In this document: positions 52,343 to 62,129 of the stretch, piece after piece
Numbering within the stretch: the stretch's first letter is position 1
Layout: the number at the start of each line of letters is the position of its first letter
Origin: Chloroflexota bacterium
Lineage (GTDB): Bacteria > Chloroflexota > Anaerolineae > Anaerolineales > UBA11579
Assembly (NCBI GenBank): GCA_013112575.1
Contig: JABFGG010000001.1
Span: 372,001 to 436,000 of the forward strand
Reading direction: 5' to 3'
DNA: 64,000 nt
The notes under the pieces: model-generated
Seen by the model: only the letters and a program-made list of their open reading frames with translations
Told to the model about the DNA's origin: nothing
Database searches by the model: none
Made by a program: the position numbers and the translations under genes

Positions 52343-53305
52343 ATGTTAAAAGATAAGAAAATCGCGGTGGTGGTTCCCGCTTACAACGAAGAACTTCTGA
52401 TTCGCACTGTCATTGAAACTATGCCTGAGTTCGTGGATGCAATTTACATTGTGGATGATTGCAGCACCGACGGGACTGTAGCACGTGTTGAAGCACACCT
52501 GGAGAGCCCAAACTACTCACATCTTGTGAAATTAATTAAGAATAAAAAAAACCAGGGGGTAGGGACTGCGATAACAAAAGGCTATCGAACTGCGGAAGCC
52601 GACAAGATGGATGTAGTGGCAGTCATGGCCGGTGATGCCCAGATGGACCCAGATGATTTGATAAAAATTGTGATGCCTGTGGTAGAGGACAAGGCTGATT
52701 ATACAAAGGGCAACCGCCTATTCACCGGTGAAGCCTGGGACTTGATCCCTCGCTACCGTTACTTGGGCAACGCTACCTTATCTCTGCTTACCAAAATCGC
52801 TTCAGGTTACTGGCACGTTGCGGATTCTCAGACAGGATACACAGCTTTGTCCCTAAGAGCAATCAAAATCCTTCCATTGGAAAAACTCTACGCACGTTAT
52901 GGTTATCCAAATCACATGCTGGTGATGTTAAATATCTTCAATATGCGCGTGCGTGATGTGCCGGTCAAGCCCGTCTACAATATTGGGGAGAAGTCAGGCA
53001 TCAAACTGTATAGTGTGGTTCCGAGACTTTCGCGCCTTTTATTAGTAACATTCCTGTGGCGTATGCGGGAAAAGTACATCATCCGCGATTTTCATCCCCT
53101 TATCTTTTTCTACATGCTGGCTTTCCTGCTCCTCGGAGCAAGTTTGCCTTTGGGTTTGCGGATTTTCTGGATATGGTACCAGGTGGGAGGCATACCTGCT
53201 ATCAACACATTGGCGGTTATGTTCACGATCATCTCAGGGTTACAAGCTTTGTTTTTTGCGATGTGGTTCGACTTGGAATACAACAAATCTCTATCCGGGG
53301 ACTAG
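52343..53305 (+). CDS. GT2 polyprenyl-phosphate sugar transferase-like protein
   Basis: A 320-residue glycosyltransferase of GT2. The catalytic domain covers residues 1-230: IAVVVPAYNEELLIRTVIET, IYIVDDCSTDGTV, VVAVMAGDAQMDPDDLIKIV (D-x-D) and HMLVMLNIFNMRVRDVPV. After it come two transmembrane segments (PLIFFYMLAFLLLGASLPLG, ALFFAMWFDLEY region). The arrangement is that of dolichyl- or undecaprenyl-phosphate mannose or glucose synthases. Confidence 0.88.
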   Translation: MLKDKKIAVVVPAYNEELLIRTVIETMPEFVDAIYIVDDCSTDGTVARVEAHLESPNYSHLVKLIKNKKNQGVGTAITKGYRTAEADKMDVVAVMAGDAQMDPDDLIKIVMPVVEDKADYTKGNRLFTGEAWDLIPRYRYLGNATLSLLTKIASGYWHVADSQTGYTALSLRAIKILPLEKLYARYGYPNHMLVMLNIFNMRVRDVPVKPVYNIGEKSGIKLYSVVPRLSRLLLVTFLWRMREKYIIRDFHPLIFFYMLAFLLLGASLPLGLRIFWIWYQVGGIPAINTLAVMFTIISGLQALFFAMWFDLEYNKSLSGD

Positions 53306-54777
53306 GAAATATCGATCCTTCTCATTGGAAACTTGCCAAGACTTGGTCTATAACAAGCCGGAAGGCCTCGTAGGTGTATTTGTTTTTAATGTGATTGAAA
53401 AGTTCTTGGATGATGGCCGCAAGATCGGGCTCACTTTGTAAAACCTGAACAGCGCACCTTTTTTGTTAGCATGTAGCTCGTATTCCTACGAAGATACACT
53501 CCTTCACAATTACGGGAACAGAGTGGAATGCAAGGATACGCAAGGGCTGGCACGTCATGGTGCTGAGCTCCGAGCTCGATTGATTGTTTGTGCACCCACT
53601 CGAACCATTCAAGGGAGAAGAGCCGCAGATTTCAAGCTGGTATCGGTGTATGAGGGAGTGGCTGGAAAATGCCAAAGGCTGGATGCGGCTGTTGCAATGG
53701 TCAAGCACAGCGAGTATTTGAACTTGGATGTTGAGCAACTAAAGGCAGCACTCAATTACCCTGTCCTGATCCATGGGCGGGAATTTTTCCCGCAACCTGC
53801 AGGACAGGATGGTTTCTCTTATAAGAGAGTGGGTCGGTGTAAATGTAGAATCCCCCTAACAGTAGATTCTCAATCATCAACCGCGAAGAATTGAGGCAGG
53901 CCAGGTTAACTTTTCTCTTTGTTCTTGTTCTTATCGCTATTTTGCTGGCGGTTTCTGATACTAAACAGCTGTTCTGATAGAATTGCTCTCTCATTCATGA
54001 AGAAAGGGGGGCGCAGTTATGGAGCTCCCACTAGACCTACAAGACCATGCTTCAATCTGGTTCGAAATAGAAAAGATGCCATTGGATATTGAATTGGTAG
54101 TGGACGTGACCCATGCGAGGAGTTGAGCAACAGCTGAATCAAGTGTATTAAACTGGTGTGTGAAGAGTTTTAATCATTTCCCAAGTTCCGCGGACCATCT
54201 GACTGTCCTCATAGATATTTATTTATGTAATTTGGTAAAAGCAAATGGATCTGATTGAACCTACACAGCTTCTTTAATGGCTTCAACCCAATCTCTGCAA
54301 GCAATAGCCATGTTGAAAGTAAAAATCAGGTCGCCACAATCAGCGCTACTAATCAGGCTGGGATGCAATTTGATATGGATGTCTTCAGCCAGGCCCTCTT
54401 TATTGGGTATCTTGCCCTTCTCCGCAGGATTTCAAAACCTTTTGTCCTAGGGAGTGATTGTGCAGGTGAATGCGAACCATCCGTTTTTGCGCAGTTAATT
54501 GCAAGAAGATAGTAAGTGACCTCTTTTATGGAATTATCAAAACCGGTTTATACTAAATACATGTTCTTCTCCCACCCCAATACCTAAATCGTGCCAGAGG
54601 CAATTCACCCCCATTAATGTGTCCAATATACGCGTTGCTTTGTGTTCCTGTAATCAGCTACTACACAATATTAGAACAAATACTCGGAAAGAAACCACAA
54701 CACATAAATAGTGGTCTTTCGTTCACTACTAACAGAAAAATAATAAAAACCGGCTTCCTAAGAGTTAGGGATTAGTT
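53306..54777. other. Decayed region between GT2 and asnB
   Basis: About 1.5 kb without an intact gene. It contains the dehydrogenase remnant at 53463-53894 and, on the minus strand, an open 47-codon stretch (53325-53465) that reads like a protein tail, including EPDLAAIIQELFNHIKNKYT. A stretch reading REELRQARLTFLFVLVLIAI (near 53884-53950) resembles a membrane helix of another lost gene. From 53980 to 54777 I see nothing supportable. Confidence 0.5.
53463..53894 (+). pseudogene. Nucleotide-sugar dehydrogenase remnant (C-terminal part)
   Basis: The translated stretch ends with motifs of UDP-glucose or UDP-N-acetylmannosaminuronate dehydrogenases: AAVAMVKHSEYLNLDVEQLK, then ALNYPVLIHGREFFPQPAGQ and DGFSYKRVGR, which match the typical VxxLTxHxEY..LD.., PVxxDGR..F and GFxYxxxGR region. 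The sequence before it is broken and the N-terminal two thirds of the enzyme are missing. Start and frame cannot be restored. A wecB homologue at 58992 would pair with a complete version in ManNAcA synthesis. Confidence 0.65.
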
Positions 54778-56790
54778 ATGTGTGGAATTTGTGGAGTATT
54801 TACTGCTAGGCAATATCAGGCCGGTTCCTCAATATTCGATATGACTCGCTCCTTACGACATCGAGGACCAGATGATGAAGGTTATTTGTTAGGGAATACC
54901 AGAAGCCATACCTGGAAAATGGCTACTGGGCCAGAGACTATTGCCGAGATTCCCGATAACCCCATTGGTCACCATGCAAGAGAAAAATATAACCTGGCTT
55001 TTGGAATGCGCCGATTAGCGATATTAGATTTATCGCCTTTAGGGCATGGCCCGATGTCCTATCGCAATGGCAGCTATTGGATAACCTATAACGGAGAGGT
55101 TTACAATTATATTGAACTCAGGCAAGAATTATCATCCTTAGGGTACCAGTTTCAAACGGCCACAGACACTGAGGTTGTTTTAGCCGCGTATGCTGAATGG
55201 GGGCCAGATTGTTTAAAACGCTTCAATGGTATGTGGGCCTTCGCAATTTGGGATGTGAAAGAGCAAAAGTTATTCTGTGCTCGGGATAGATTTGGAATAA
55301 AACCCTTTACCTACTATTGGGATGGTTCTATATTCGCCTTTGCATCCGAAGCCAAATCTCTTTTGCAACATCCTAGAATCACGGCAAAACCGGATGATTC
55401 CATGGTTTTCGATTACCTTGTGATGGGGTTATCCCATCACAGAGAAAAAACCTTTTTCGATGGCATTTCTAATTTACTACCCGCACACTATGCGCTCTTG
55501 GATTTAAGCCGTAACGAATTAATCTTTCAAAAGTGGTGGGACGTTGATTTAAATACTAGCCTAGATGTCCAGGGGCATGGATCGGACAGTGACACAATCG
55601 AAGAATTTTCCGCCCTCCTAAATGATGCCGTGCAGCTCCGCTTAAGGACGGATGTACCTATCGGGACTTGCCTAAGTGGTGGATTGGACTCGTCTGTGCT
55701 TGTGGGAATTGTAAATCAACTCCTGCTAGATGGTCGGGTTCTGCCTTCCGAAATAATCGGTGACCATCAAAAGACATTCAGTGCATGTTTTGATGACGCT
55801 CAAATTGATGAGCGACCCTATATTTCTCAAGTAATCCAAAGAACAAATGCACACGCGAGTTACGTGTTTCCCGAAGGCAGAAGCGGTCTCTGGAGAGAAA
55901 TTAATGACTTGCATTGGTACCAAGAAGGTCCTGTCGGATCAACGAGCATTTATTCACAATGGGCGGTTATGCGACTTGCCAAAGAAAATCAAGTGACTGT
56001 TTTGCTTGATGGTCAAGGTGCGGACGAGCTGTTGGCTGGATACTCTTACTATTTTGGCTCCTATTTAGCCCAAATCGCCCGACAGCGAAGCCTTATGAGG
56101 GCAATACTTGAGGCTACCAGGGCATCATCGGCATCAAAGAGTAGCCTTCCATTAATATTTGGTCTAATGCTGTATGAGCTATCGCCTCCTGCAATTAAAA
56201 GATTAGGCCGGAACTCCATAAATACACGCTTTAGGACAAATAAAACGGTCCCAATTCATCTTCTGGATACAAGATTCGCGAATCAATTCGAATCTAATTC
56301 TAGCAAGTACTTCAAACACCAAGGCTATAATTCATTGGCTGAGCATCTTTACGATAGTATCCAAACATCAAGCCTTCCAGCTTTGTTGCATTATGAAGAT
56401 CGAAATTCAATGGCCTTTTCTATTGAAGCCAGAGTTCCGTACCTGGATTATAGGTTGGTTGAATTCGTATTTTCCCTCGCAGCCAGTTATCGAATTCGCG
56501 AAGGTTGGTCAAAATGGATATTAAGGGCTGGAGGGAATAATATAGCGCCAGAGGATATACGTTGGCGGAAAGGGAAATTGGGGTTCGCAACACCAGAGAG
56601 TAAGTGGATGGATTCGGGTGTAAATATTATCAATAAGCTATTTAAAGATGACACTATCTACTCGTCCAGGTATTTCAACACATCCACGATAAATCAACTT
56701 CGCAATTATTCCAATGGCCGACTTCGAGACACCGCCAGTATTTGGCGCATGATCAGCCTGGAGTTTTGGATTCGCAGGTTTTTAGGGTAG
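54778..56790 (+). CDS. asnB: Glutamine-hydrolysing asparagine synthase-like protein
   Basis: A 670-residue AsnB-type amidotransferase. C2 in MCGICGVF is the glutaminase nucleophile, RHRGPDDEG and YNGEVYNY belong to the glutaminase domain (residues 1-210), and SGGLDSS at 300-306 is the pyrophosphatase P-loop. The end (SKWMDSGVNIINKL, ISLEFWIRRFLG) is complete. Versions in polysaccharide loci often amidate uronic acids rather than make asparagine, and the neighbours here support that, but the substrate is not shown. A second gene of this family is at 62130 on the other strand. Confidence 0.9.
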   Translation: MCGICGVFTARQYQAGSSIFDMTRSLRHRGPDDEGYLLGNTRSHTWKMATGPETIAEIPDNPIGHHAREKYNLAFGMRRLAILDLSPLGHGPMSYRNGSYWITYNGEVYNYIELRQELSSLGYQFQTATDTEVVLAAYAEWGPDCLKRFNGMWAFAIWDVKEQKLFCARDRFGIKPFTYYWDGSIFAFASEAKSLLQHPRITAKPDDSMVFDYLVMGLSHHREKTFFDGISNLLPAHYALLDLSRNELIFQKWWDVDLNTSLDVQGHGSDSDTIEEFSALLNDAVQLRLRTDVPIGTCLSGGLDSSVLVGIVNQLLLDGRVLPSEIIGDHQKTFSACFDDAQIDERPYISQVIQRTNAHASYVFPEGRSGLWREINDLHWYQEGPVGSTSIYSQWAVMRLAKENQVTVLLDGQGADELLAGYSYYFGSYLAQIARQRSLMRAILEATRASSASKSSLPLIFGLMLYELSPPAIKRLGRNSINTRFRTNKTVPIHLLDTRFANQFESNSSKYFKHQGYNSLAEHLYDSIQTSSLPALLHYEDRNSMAFSIEARVPYLDYRLVEFVFSLAASYRIREGWSKWILRAGGNNIAPEDIRWRKGKLGFATPESKWMDSGVNIINKLFKDDTIYSSRYFNTSTINQLRNYSNGRLRDTASIWRMISLEFWIRRFLG

Positions 56791-57298
56791 TTCGTTCCAT
56801 ATGCTCAGGGAGATGGTGATTGTGAGACGGATGTGATTATTTTGAATACCATTATTGTTAGGAAGCCTTGTTGATTATGGTACTCCTGTGACCGTAATCA
56901 GCGGGAAACAAGTACCATTGTGACTGATCCAAAGAATCGTTTGCATGAACGCACGAATCTTGGCTTCTCTGCCTGCATACACATGGGGATATTCCTACAG
57001 AAATTCGTAGATCATCTGCCATTGATCTACCCGAAACGGAAGTGTATTAGTTATACTTTTTATAATCCATCAAATGACCATATGATCTGATCGGGGCTGA
57101 ACTGCCTGTCCTGGTCGGGCACCGCGAATTGAAAGTCGAGATATGTGACCTCCACGCAATTTGGGCACCTTTTAGCACTTGAGCAATAGTAATTGCTCTA
57201 TTGGACATTCCTATGCCTTTGTTAGTTGCGATAGTAGAAGTCGAATCAAAAAGATTTTCGCACACAAATAGCAGGACTAGGTATTCTGGAAATGGCTA
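56791..57298. other. Intergenic without gene
   Basis: About 500 bases between asnB and the IS5-family remnant. Nothing coding is supported. Confidence 0.5.
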
Positions 57299-58136
57299 GA
57301 AGTTATTTCAAAATTCAAAAAAGAGAGCTAAACTGGGCCGATGAGCCTCCATGAACTGACAGATGAATAATAGGCTCTAATCGAGCCCTACATCCCAAAA
57401 CGACGGGGAGGGCCTGGACCCCCCGAGCCGATGACCGCCAAACCTTGAATGACATCCTGTATGTGCTCAATACTGGCTGTGCCTGGGCGGACCTGCCGCG
57501 GAGATACAGTTCGCCAAGCACCTGTTGGCGACGACTAAACCAATGGCCGCAGGATGGCACCTGGGAGACGGTGTGACGCACTTTGCTCCTGGAGTTGGAT
57601 AGCCAGGGCAAACTCGAATAGGCACAGGCTTTTCTGGATGGCAGTTTTGTACCTGCCAAAAGGGGGGAGCTGGCGTCGGTTTGACCAAGGTCGGCAAAGC
57701 GAGCGAGGTCATGGTGGTGACCTGCCGATCGGCCTGTATGTGACCTTTGCCAAGCATGCCGAGGCCAGTCTAGCAGAACCCACCCTGCGAACGATCAAGG
57801 TTGCACAGCCCCGCGGCCGCCCCAAAACTCGCCCGAAGGAACTGGTGGCTGACAAAGCCTACGACAGTCGCCAGTTGCGTCAGCGCCTGCGACGCCGAGG
57901 GATAAAATCTTGCATTCCAACTTTTGACAGACGCAGACGCAAAAAAACCAAACCTGGTCGTCCCATCCGGGTGGGGTCTAGCTATCGGGAACGCTGGAAA
58001 GTCGAACGCTGCTTTGGTTGGATGGATAACTGCCCCCGTTTGGTCGTGCGCTACGAGCGCCATTTGTACATCTACCGCTCATTTTGTTTGCTGGCCCTGA
58101 TCCTTTGGTCTATCAATCGAATTTTGAAATAGGTTC
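57299..58136 (+). mobile_element. Dead IS5-family insertion sequence, 838 bp
   Basis: The ends are an imperfect inverted repeat (left 57299-57316, GAAGTTATTTCAAAATTC; right 58119-58136), 16 of 18 positions matching. A TA dinucleotide flanks both sides (57297-57298 and 58137-58138), consistent with the target duplication of the IS427-like branch of the IS5 family. The transposase gene inside is broken in several places. Confidence 0.8.
57341..58132 (+). pseudogene. IS5-family transposase with stops and frameshifts
   Basis: Starting at 57341 the frame reads MSLHELTDE, then TAA and TAG at 57368 and 57371 where the family has QW, then ALIEPYIP. A frame change follows before DDRQTLNDILYVLNTGCAW. 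Further stops are at 57574 (TGA, family W) and 57619 (TAG, family W), and more frame changes occur near 57660 and 57730. The remaining C-terminal half (DKAYDSRQLRQRLRRRGIKS, WKVERCFGWMDNCPRL, LVVRYERHLYIYRSFCLLA) is well preserved, with the acidic residues of the DDE fold. Confidence 0.8.
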
Positions 58137-58205
58137 TACATTAAGCTACAAATTTCCGTCAATTAAGATCTTTGTAAGTTTCCTATATAGATTCTAATCA
58201 AGAAC

Positions 58206-58991
58206 CTAATTGATGACATTGAAAATATACACATCCTTATTTTTCAAAGCTAACTCTTCGATTAGTTCTGTCCAGGGTTGGTTTTCAATCAACGTTTTTT
58301 GTTCTTGGAATGGAAATTCGACAAGGCCATTTGTTGAAATCACCAAAACTATCTTGCTTATATAATTCTCTTCAATTTCTTTTTCAAAATCCTCAATCGC
58401 AAGCCAAGGAAAGGCGTAGGAAATTGCTGGCTCGCTTTTTTGCAGCAGCCTTTTTTTAGGGATGAAATCGGTAAGGGACCAAATGAATTCAGGATTGATG
58501 GAGCCGACATCCTTGCGAATGAACCCTGGATAAAGCGACCAGCCGATCTGATTGATCCATACACTTTCATCCGGATCGACGTGTTCCAATATCTGATCTG
58601 CTTCATAGCCAATCCCCCGGTTCGATACCTGTGCCAGTTGTCCCTGGGTGAGCATAAAAGCAAAGGAAGTCGCAGAAGTAGCCAAAACAAACAAACCTAC
58701 CACCACTGCATACATTAGCGGTAACCAACCAGACCACCTCTCTTTTACTCATATCAGCCCCAACAGCACGCTAACTAATACTAGGTTTAGGACAAGTTTG
58801 AATTCGACAAAGGAGACTTCCAGGAACAATGACAAAGCTGCAAAAACTCCAGCTGCGACAACAACACGTCTATAGAAATGTGAGTACACTTGTACGGATT
58901 GGAAAAAAGTGATGAAAAAGAGGATAAAAATTGGGGATATGGGGAAAATGTGAAGTGCCCCCATTATGGCATAAACTAGTGTGTTTTGGGA
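58206..58991 (-). pseudogene. C-terminal remnant of a membrane protein
   Basis: On the minus strand one reading frame is open from just after the wecB stop codon (58991) to 58206 except for a TGA at 58749-58751, where reading on continues VKERWSGWLPLMYAVVVGLF. The first part (ISPIFILFFITFFQSVQV, VVVAAGVFAALSLFLEVS) and MYAVVVGLFVLATSATSFAF are transmembrane helices. The last 140 residues (ESVWINQIGWSLYPGFIRKD, PAISYAFPWLAIEDFEKE) are a soluble domain like that of GT-C glycosyltransferases. The N-terminal half is missing, so this is a truncated and interrupted gene. Confidence 0.6.
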
Positions 58992-60092
58992 TCAGAACTC
59001 GTTGCCACACAAGACATTGACAATGATTTTTGACGCGTTCCCTGTCCCGAACAGGGCTTGATCTTTCTGAGGAGCAGGCTTAGTAAGCAGCCCATCCTGA
59101 ACAGAGGAAATGATAGTATCAACAGATTTCGGCGGGACTAATTTGTTCCACCCTTGCTCAACTAATTCAGTCCATTCAGTTTCATCCCTTAAAGTAATGC
59201 AAGGCACTTGATGGAAATAGGCCTCCTTTTGAACACCGCCTGAATCAGTGATTATGAGTGCAGCGTTCTTTTCCAACATAAGCATATCTAAATATCCGAG
59301 AGGGTCAATAAGTTTCAAATTTCTACTTGTGGGAAGACGATTATTGCTCAATGTCAGTGCTTTTCGTGTGCGCGGATGCAAAGGTAAAACGAGAGTATAA
59401 GACTTGGCTAATTCCGTAAGGGCATTACGAATGATTTTCATACGGATAGGGTCGTCGGTATTCTCCGCCCGGTGAATAGTGGTCAATATATAATCACCCT
59501 TAGCCAAGTCCAATCTTTCCAATACCCTGGTCTGACTTGCTGACATTCCTGAAAAATGTAGTAGGGCATCAAACATTACATCCCCAACAATATAGATGGA
59601 ATCCTCAGAAAAACCCTCGCAGTCCAGATTTGATCGTGCTGTAATAGTTGGAACAAATAAAAAATCGGAAAGATGATCAGTAAGAACACGGTTGATCTCT
59701 TCTGGCATTTTTCTGTTAAATGATCGCAAACCGGCTTCCACATGTGCAATTGGGATGTGCAGCTTTGCAGCTGCTAATGCGCCAGCTAGTGTGGAATTTG
59801 TATCACCATATACCAATACGACATCTGGACGCTCATACAAAAGCACGTCTTCAATTGCAGCTAGCATTTGACCTGTCTGGTGTCCATGAGTTGCAGATCC
59901 AATACCTAAATTGTGCTGGGGGGAAGGGATGTTAAGTTCTTGAAAAAATTGGCCCGAGAGATTATCGTCATAATGCTGGCCGGTATGGACAATGATTTCT
60001 CGCGTCTTAGGTATAGCTTCTAGTGCTTTGGAAACAGGGGCTGCTTTTATGAATTGTGGTCGAGCACCAACAACTGTCAGAATAGTTTTCAA
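58992..60092 (-). CDS. wecB: UDP-N-acetylglucosamine 2-epimerase (non-hydrolysing)
   Basis: A 366-residue WecB-family epimerase, converting UDP-GlcNAc to UDP-ManNAc. Signature stretches are ILTVVGARPQFIKAAPVSKA, HTGQHYDDNLS, GYLDMLMLEKNAALIITDSG and GVQKEAYFHQVPCITLRDET. It differs from the hydrolysing epimerase at 31566, so the window encodes both forms, one for an exported glycan and one for nonulosonic acid. It is the last gene of the operon that begins beyond 64000. Confidence 0.93.
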   Translation of the reverse strand: MKTILTVVGARPQFIKAAPVSKALEAIPKTREIIVHTGQHYDDNLSGQFFQELNIPSPQHNLGIGSATHGHQTGQMLAAIEDVLLYERPDVVLVYGDTNSTLAGALAAAKLHIPIAHVEAGLRSFNRKMPEEINRVLTDHLSDFLFVPTITARSNLDCEGFSEDSIYIVGDVMFDALLHFSGMSASQTRVLERLDLAKGDYILTTIHRAENTDDPIRMKIIRNALTELAKSYTLVLPLHPRTRKALTLSNNRLPTSRNLKLIDPLGYLDMLMLEKNAALIITDSGGVQKEAYFHQVPCITLRDETEWTELVEQGWNKLVPPKSVDTIISSVQDGLLTKPAPQKDQALFGTGNASKIIVNVLCGNEF

Positions 60093-60110
60093 GAGAATTC
60101 ACCACTGAAA

Positions 60111-61163
60111 CTACGAGGAAAAGGCGGTAATTTTTTCCATTTTATCGGCATGTTTATTGACGCAATGGTCGATCTGATCCATATTATCTTTCGTCCATTG
60201 GATAGTATTGCGAAGCCCCTCTGTTATTGGTGTATCCGCAATGAAATCAAGCTCTTCTTTGGCCTTTTCAACACTACCAAAACGGTGACCAGAATTGTCC
60301 CAGGGTCTTTTAGGGCCCATTTCAAGTTGCGTTGAATTCCCGGTAAGTTGGTTAATTAATTTCGCTAGTTGCAGGATCGAGGTTTCTGTCCCACTGGCTA
60401 AGTTATAAACCTCCCCAGGTGTGCCAGATTTTGCACAGGCAACCAATCCTCTTACGATATCAGTGACATAGATAAAATCGCGTGACGCGCGTCCCTCATT
60501 CTCAACAATAAGGGGCATGCTTTTAATCGAACGATAGATAAAAGTGGGCACCACATTTCGCCATACGGTTGCATACGTTCCACGCCATTTCCCAGCTCCA
60601 AGAATTTCACCGGGACCATACACGTTTTGGAAACGCGCTTTTACGATGGGTAGTTTGTGGTGAGAAAAATAATAATTGGAGTAATACTCCCCAAAAATCT
60701 TAGACAATTGATAAGGACTATCTAAATACAAGGATACCGGAGCGTCCTCCCGTGTGGGTTCTGCTGCATCAAATGTCTTTTCTGCAACGGTGCATCCAGC
60801 TGAGGAGTACACGATCTTTTTGATATGAGGGAAGTCTTTTAATGTTTCAAATAACTTGAGCGTTGTAAAGGTGTTATTGGCATGATCGGCTATTGGATCA
60901 AAGATCGAGTTTTGATTTCCGTGGAACGTTGCTAAATGAAATACGTAATTAAGCTGTGAGGGCAATTCTCCTAATATGCGATCATCAGCAATGGACCCAT
61001 GGATGAAAGTCACTTTCTTAGAATCCGGGATCATGGGCCTCTCTGATGACAACAAATTGTCAACAATGATGAGCTCTTTTGGTTCTTCTGCCAAGAGCAT
61101 ATGGGCAAGATTTGAGCCTACGAAACCGGCCCCGCCCGTGATAAGAATGACTTTATTCTTCAA
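60111..61163 (-). CDS. NAD-dependent nucleotide-sugar epimerase/dehydratase
   Basis: A 350-residue short-chain dehydrogenase/reductase of the extended type. NAD-binding motif ILITGGAGFVGSNLAHML starts the protein, and the catalytic Y-x-x-x-K is in SPYQLSKIFGEYY, after YSSAGCTVAE. LVACAKSGTPGEVYNLASGT and RPWDNSGHRFGSVEKAKEEL are also typical. The activity could be 4-epimerisation or 4,6-dehydration; I cannot tell from the sequence. It is 8 bases from the next epimerase gene, so the two probably work in sequence on one UDP-sugar. Confidence 0.88.
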   Translation of the reverse strand: MKNKVILITGGAGFVGSNLAHMLLAEEPKELIIVDNLLSSERPMIPDSKKVTFIHGSIADDRILGELPSQLNYVFHLATFHGNQNSIFDPIADHANNTFTTLKLFETLKDFPHIKKIVYSSAGCTVAEKTFDAAEPTREDAPVSLYLDSPYQLSKIFGEYYSNYYFSHHKLPIVKARFQNVYGPGEILGAGKWRGTYATVWRNVVPTFIYRSIKSMPLIVENEGRASRDFIYVTDIVRGLVACAKSGTPGEVYNLASGTETSILQLAKLINQLTGNSTQLEMGPKRPWDNSGHRFGSVEKAKEELDFIADTPITEGLRNTIQWTKDNMDQIDHCVNKHADKMEKITAFSS

Positions 61164-61171
61164 AGGTTCGT

Positions 61172-62107
61172 TTACTCCGATTGTTTTAAATGAGTGTAGG
61201 TGTCAACAATACCGTACTCATTGTAGTACGCAATCGTTTGATTTACTCCCACATTTAGATCTGTTGTCACCTGCCACTTGAATTCTTCGTTTGTTACCGA
61301 GGGATCCAATAAAATACTTGGCGCGTCATCTGGTTTCCGCGGCAGGACTTCAACATCTTCTTCCAATTGGATCTGCAACGCTTCAATGACAGCATCAAAT
61401 AGCTCCTTAATCGCGAAATCTGAGCCTGAAGAGACATGATAAAACCCAGAGCGGCCATCTCCATACACCGCCTTTTTTGACAAACCGATCAAATCATCAA
61501 TATAGATAAAATCCCTCCTCGTATCCATCACAAAACAAGGCTTATCATTGGTGAGCCGATGGAAAAAAGTTGGCAATGGCCCACTCAAATTCCTTGGTCC
61601 ATAGGCATTCGCTAATCGAAATGAAATGAAATCAACACCAGAAAGCCTAACATATTGCTCCCCTGCCGTCTTACTTATGGCATAACTGCTTTCCCAGGGC
61701 TGAACGGGATGTTGCAATGTTATAGGCTGCTCCAGAGGTTTTAGTCCATAGCAAAGTGCTGTTTGGAAATAAATGAGTCTTTGCACTTCGTGGGCTTTTG
61801 ATAAATTCGCTACGATTGCTGAACCAAGGGCATTTGTTTTTACGTCTTCTTCCCAATTCTCCGGATCTTTGTATGATGCGGCAGCATGCACAACAACATT
61901 TGGTTCGAACTCTCCAAACAACGACGCCATCAATGATTCATCTGCGATCGTTCCTTCTACCACGCGAAGGTTCGAATGCTGCGATAAATTGTCTCGGCGA
62001 CCTGTCGCAAAGTTATCGATGACTAATACCTGTTCATCGTTTGCCAGCAGTTGATCTACCAAATGCGACCCAACGAACCCGGCTCCTCCTGTGACCAATA
62101 TCTTCAT
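61172..62107 (-). CDS. NAD-dependent nucleotide-sugar epimerase
   Basis: A 311-residue extended SDR protein. The start ILVTGGAGFVGSHLVDQLLA is the NAD-binding fold, and the Y-x-x-x-K is in SSYAISKTAGEQYVRL. The PLPTFFHRLTNDKPCF and YHVSSGSDFAIKELFDAVIE segments match epimerases acting on UDP-sugars, such as UDP-glucose or UDP-glucuronate 4-epimerases. It is 22 bases from the asparagine synthase-like gene and 8 bases from the other epimerase gene. Confidence 0.88.
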   Translation of the reverse strand: MKILVTGGAGFVGSHLVDQLLANDEQVLVIDNFATGRRDNLSQHSNLRVVEGTIADESLMASLFGEFEPNVVVHAAASYKDPENWEEDVKTNALGSAIVANLSKAHEVQRLIYFQTALCYGLKPLEQPITLQHPVQPWESSYAISKTAGEQYVRLSGVDFISFRLANAYGPRNLSGPLPTFFHRLTNDKPCFVMDTRRDFIYIDDLIGLSKKAVYGDGRSGFYHVSSGSDFAIKELFDAVIEALQIQLEEDVEVLPRKPDDAPSILLDPSVTNEEFKWQVTTDLNVGVNQTIAYYNEYGIVDTYTHLKQSE

Positions 62108-62129
62108 TAGAATTCTCCTTATTTAACCG

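Noticed and set aside
54255-54512. Open stretch of 85 codons on the plus strand
   Set aside because: No start signal and no recognisable pattern in a region of decayed DNA.
57047-57265. Open stretch of 72 codons before the IS5 element
   Set aside because: No protein-like pattern or start signal.
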